A stretch of 5,095 nucleotides of DNA from Faecalibacterium sp. UBA7177 (GTDB lineage: Bacteria; Bacillota; Clostridia; Oscillospirales; Ruminococcaceae): NCBI GenBank assembly GCA_002491225.1, contig DKVN01000005.1:3421-8515 (forward strand). The letters are read 5' to 3'. Shown in pieces: positions 4,729-5,095 of this stretch; within the stretch, counting starts at the first letter, position 1, and every line of letters begins with the position of its first letter. Made by a program: the position numbers and the translations under genes. The notes under the pieces were generated by a model, which saw only the letters and a program-made list of their open reading frames with translations, was not told the DNA's origin and searched no databases.

Positions 4729-5095
4729 TCACTGCATCCCTTGCGCGCCCGGATGATTTTCGCCTTCGCTCTCTTCCTCCCAGGTACGCGCGGCCAGATG
4801 GTAGCGGGGGCGGCTCTTGGCTTCGAGGTAGGTCTTGCCCACATACTCGCCGATCACCCCGAGGCAGAGCAGCTGGATGCCCCCCATAAAGCAGACGATG
4901 CAGACCGTGCTGGCCCAGCCCTGCACCGTGCCGCCGGTCAGCGAGTCGATCACCGCCCAGAGCACCCCGATAAAGCTCAGCAGCGAGACCAGCAGCCCCA
5001 GCCCGGTGATCATCCGGATCGGCTTGATCGAGAGGCTGGTGATCCCGTCCACCGCCAGGGCCAGCATCTTTTTTAAGGGGTAGTGGCTCTCGCCC
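4729..5095 (-). CDS. Family 2 glycosyltransferase, C-terminal part (DPM1/GtrB-like, membrane-anchored), partial
   Basis: Only the last 121 codons are inside the window; the gene starts beyond the right edge. The visible part begins GESHYPLKKMLALAVDGITS and continues LSIKPIRMI, the amphipathic juncture that follows the catalytic domain in undecaprenyl-phosphate or dolichyl-phosphate glycosyltransferases. Two transmembrane helices follow: about GLGLLVSLLSFIGVLWAVI and VCIVCFMGGIQLLCLGVI. Then comes the conserved GEYVGKTYLEAKSRPRYHL and an acidic hydrophilic tail ending in GAQGMQ. Such enzymes transfer a sugar from a nucleotide donor to a lipid carrier for envelope polysaccharide or teichoic-acid decoration; the sugar cannot be told from this fragment. 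Its GC-rich codon use matches the flanks rather than the restriction-modification genes, which start 17 nt after its stop. Confidence 0.92.
   Translation of the reverse strand, partial: GESHYPLKKMLALAVDGITSLSIKPIRMITGLGLLVSLLSFIGVLWAVIDSLTGGTVQGWASTVCIVCFMGGIQLLCLGVIGEYVGKTYLEAKSRPRYHLAARTWEEESEGENHPGAQGMQ

Noticed and set aside
3370..4740. GGGATGC at 3370-3376 and its inverse GCATCCC at 4734-4740, as possible ends of the inserted cassette
   Set aside because: Seven bases is too short to stand out in this sequence, the copies do not extend without gaps, and one lies inside the glycosyltransferase coding region.

Overview
The window looks like a chromosomal segment of a GC-rich anaerobic Firmicute, most plausibly a gut Clostridia / Oscillospiraceae-type organism. 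This is inferred from purine-rich AGGAG ribosome sites, the metY-metA pair for the acetylhomoserine route to methionine, a fused flavin reductase-rubredoxin protein typical of strict anaerobes, and GC-rich palindromic intergenic DNA. No species can be named from the sequence alone.

Layout. On the + strand, a promoter (7-35) and a short leader with a hairpin precede metY (91-1365). A 194-nt gap packed with six consecutive hairpins follows, then metA (1560-2483). A strong bidirectional terminator (about 2491-2547) separates metA from the convergent minus-strand gene for the flavin reductase-rubredoxin protein (2580-3200). That gene has its own promoter and nearby TGTCCA repeats. Further right, all on the minus strand and transcribed leftwards, come the tail of a membrane-anchored family 2 glycosyltransferase (4729 to the window end, partial), a BglII/BstYI-like restriction endonuclease (4052-4711) and an MT-A70 family adenine methyltransferase (3412-4059).

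How they work together. MetA should acetylate homoserine; it carries Glu111, the residue linked to acetyl-CoA use. MetY should convert O-acetylhomoserine plus sulfide to homocysteine, so the two make a coherent methionine unit. The endonuclease and methyltransferase form a compact type II restriction-modification pair. The endonuclease comes first, the two reading frames overlap by 8 nt, and no controller gene is visible. The pair is visibly more AT-rich than its neighbours and sits 17 nt behind the glycosyltransferase stop codon, so it is probably a horizontally acquired cassette riding on that gene's transcription. The flavin reductase-rubredoxin protein is an electron carrier probably used in oxygen or NO detoxification; it is not obviously linked to the others.

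The most notable items are the restriction-modification cassette and the hairpin array between metY and metA. No RNA gene, CRISPR array, transposase or origin was recognised.
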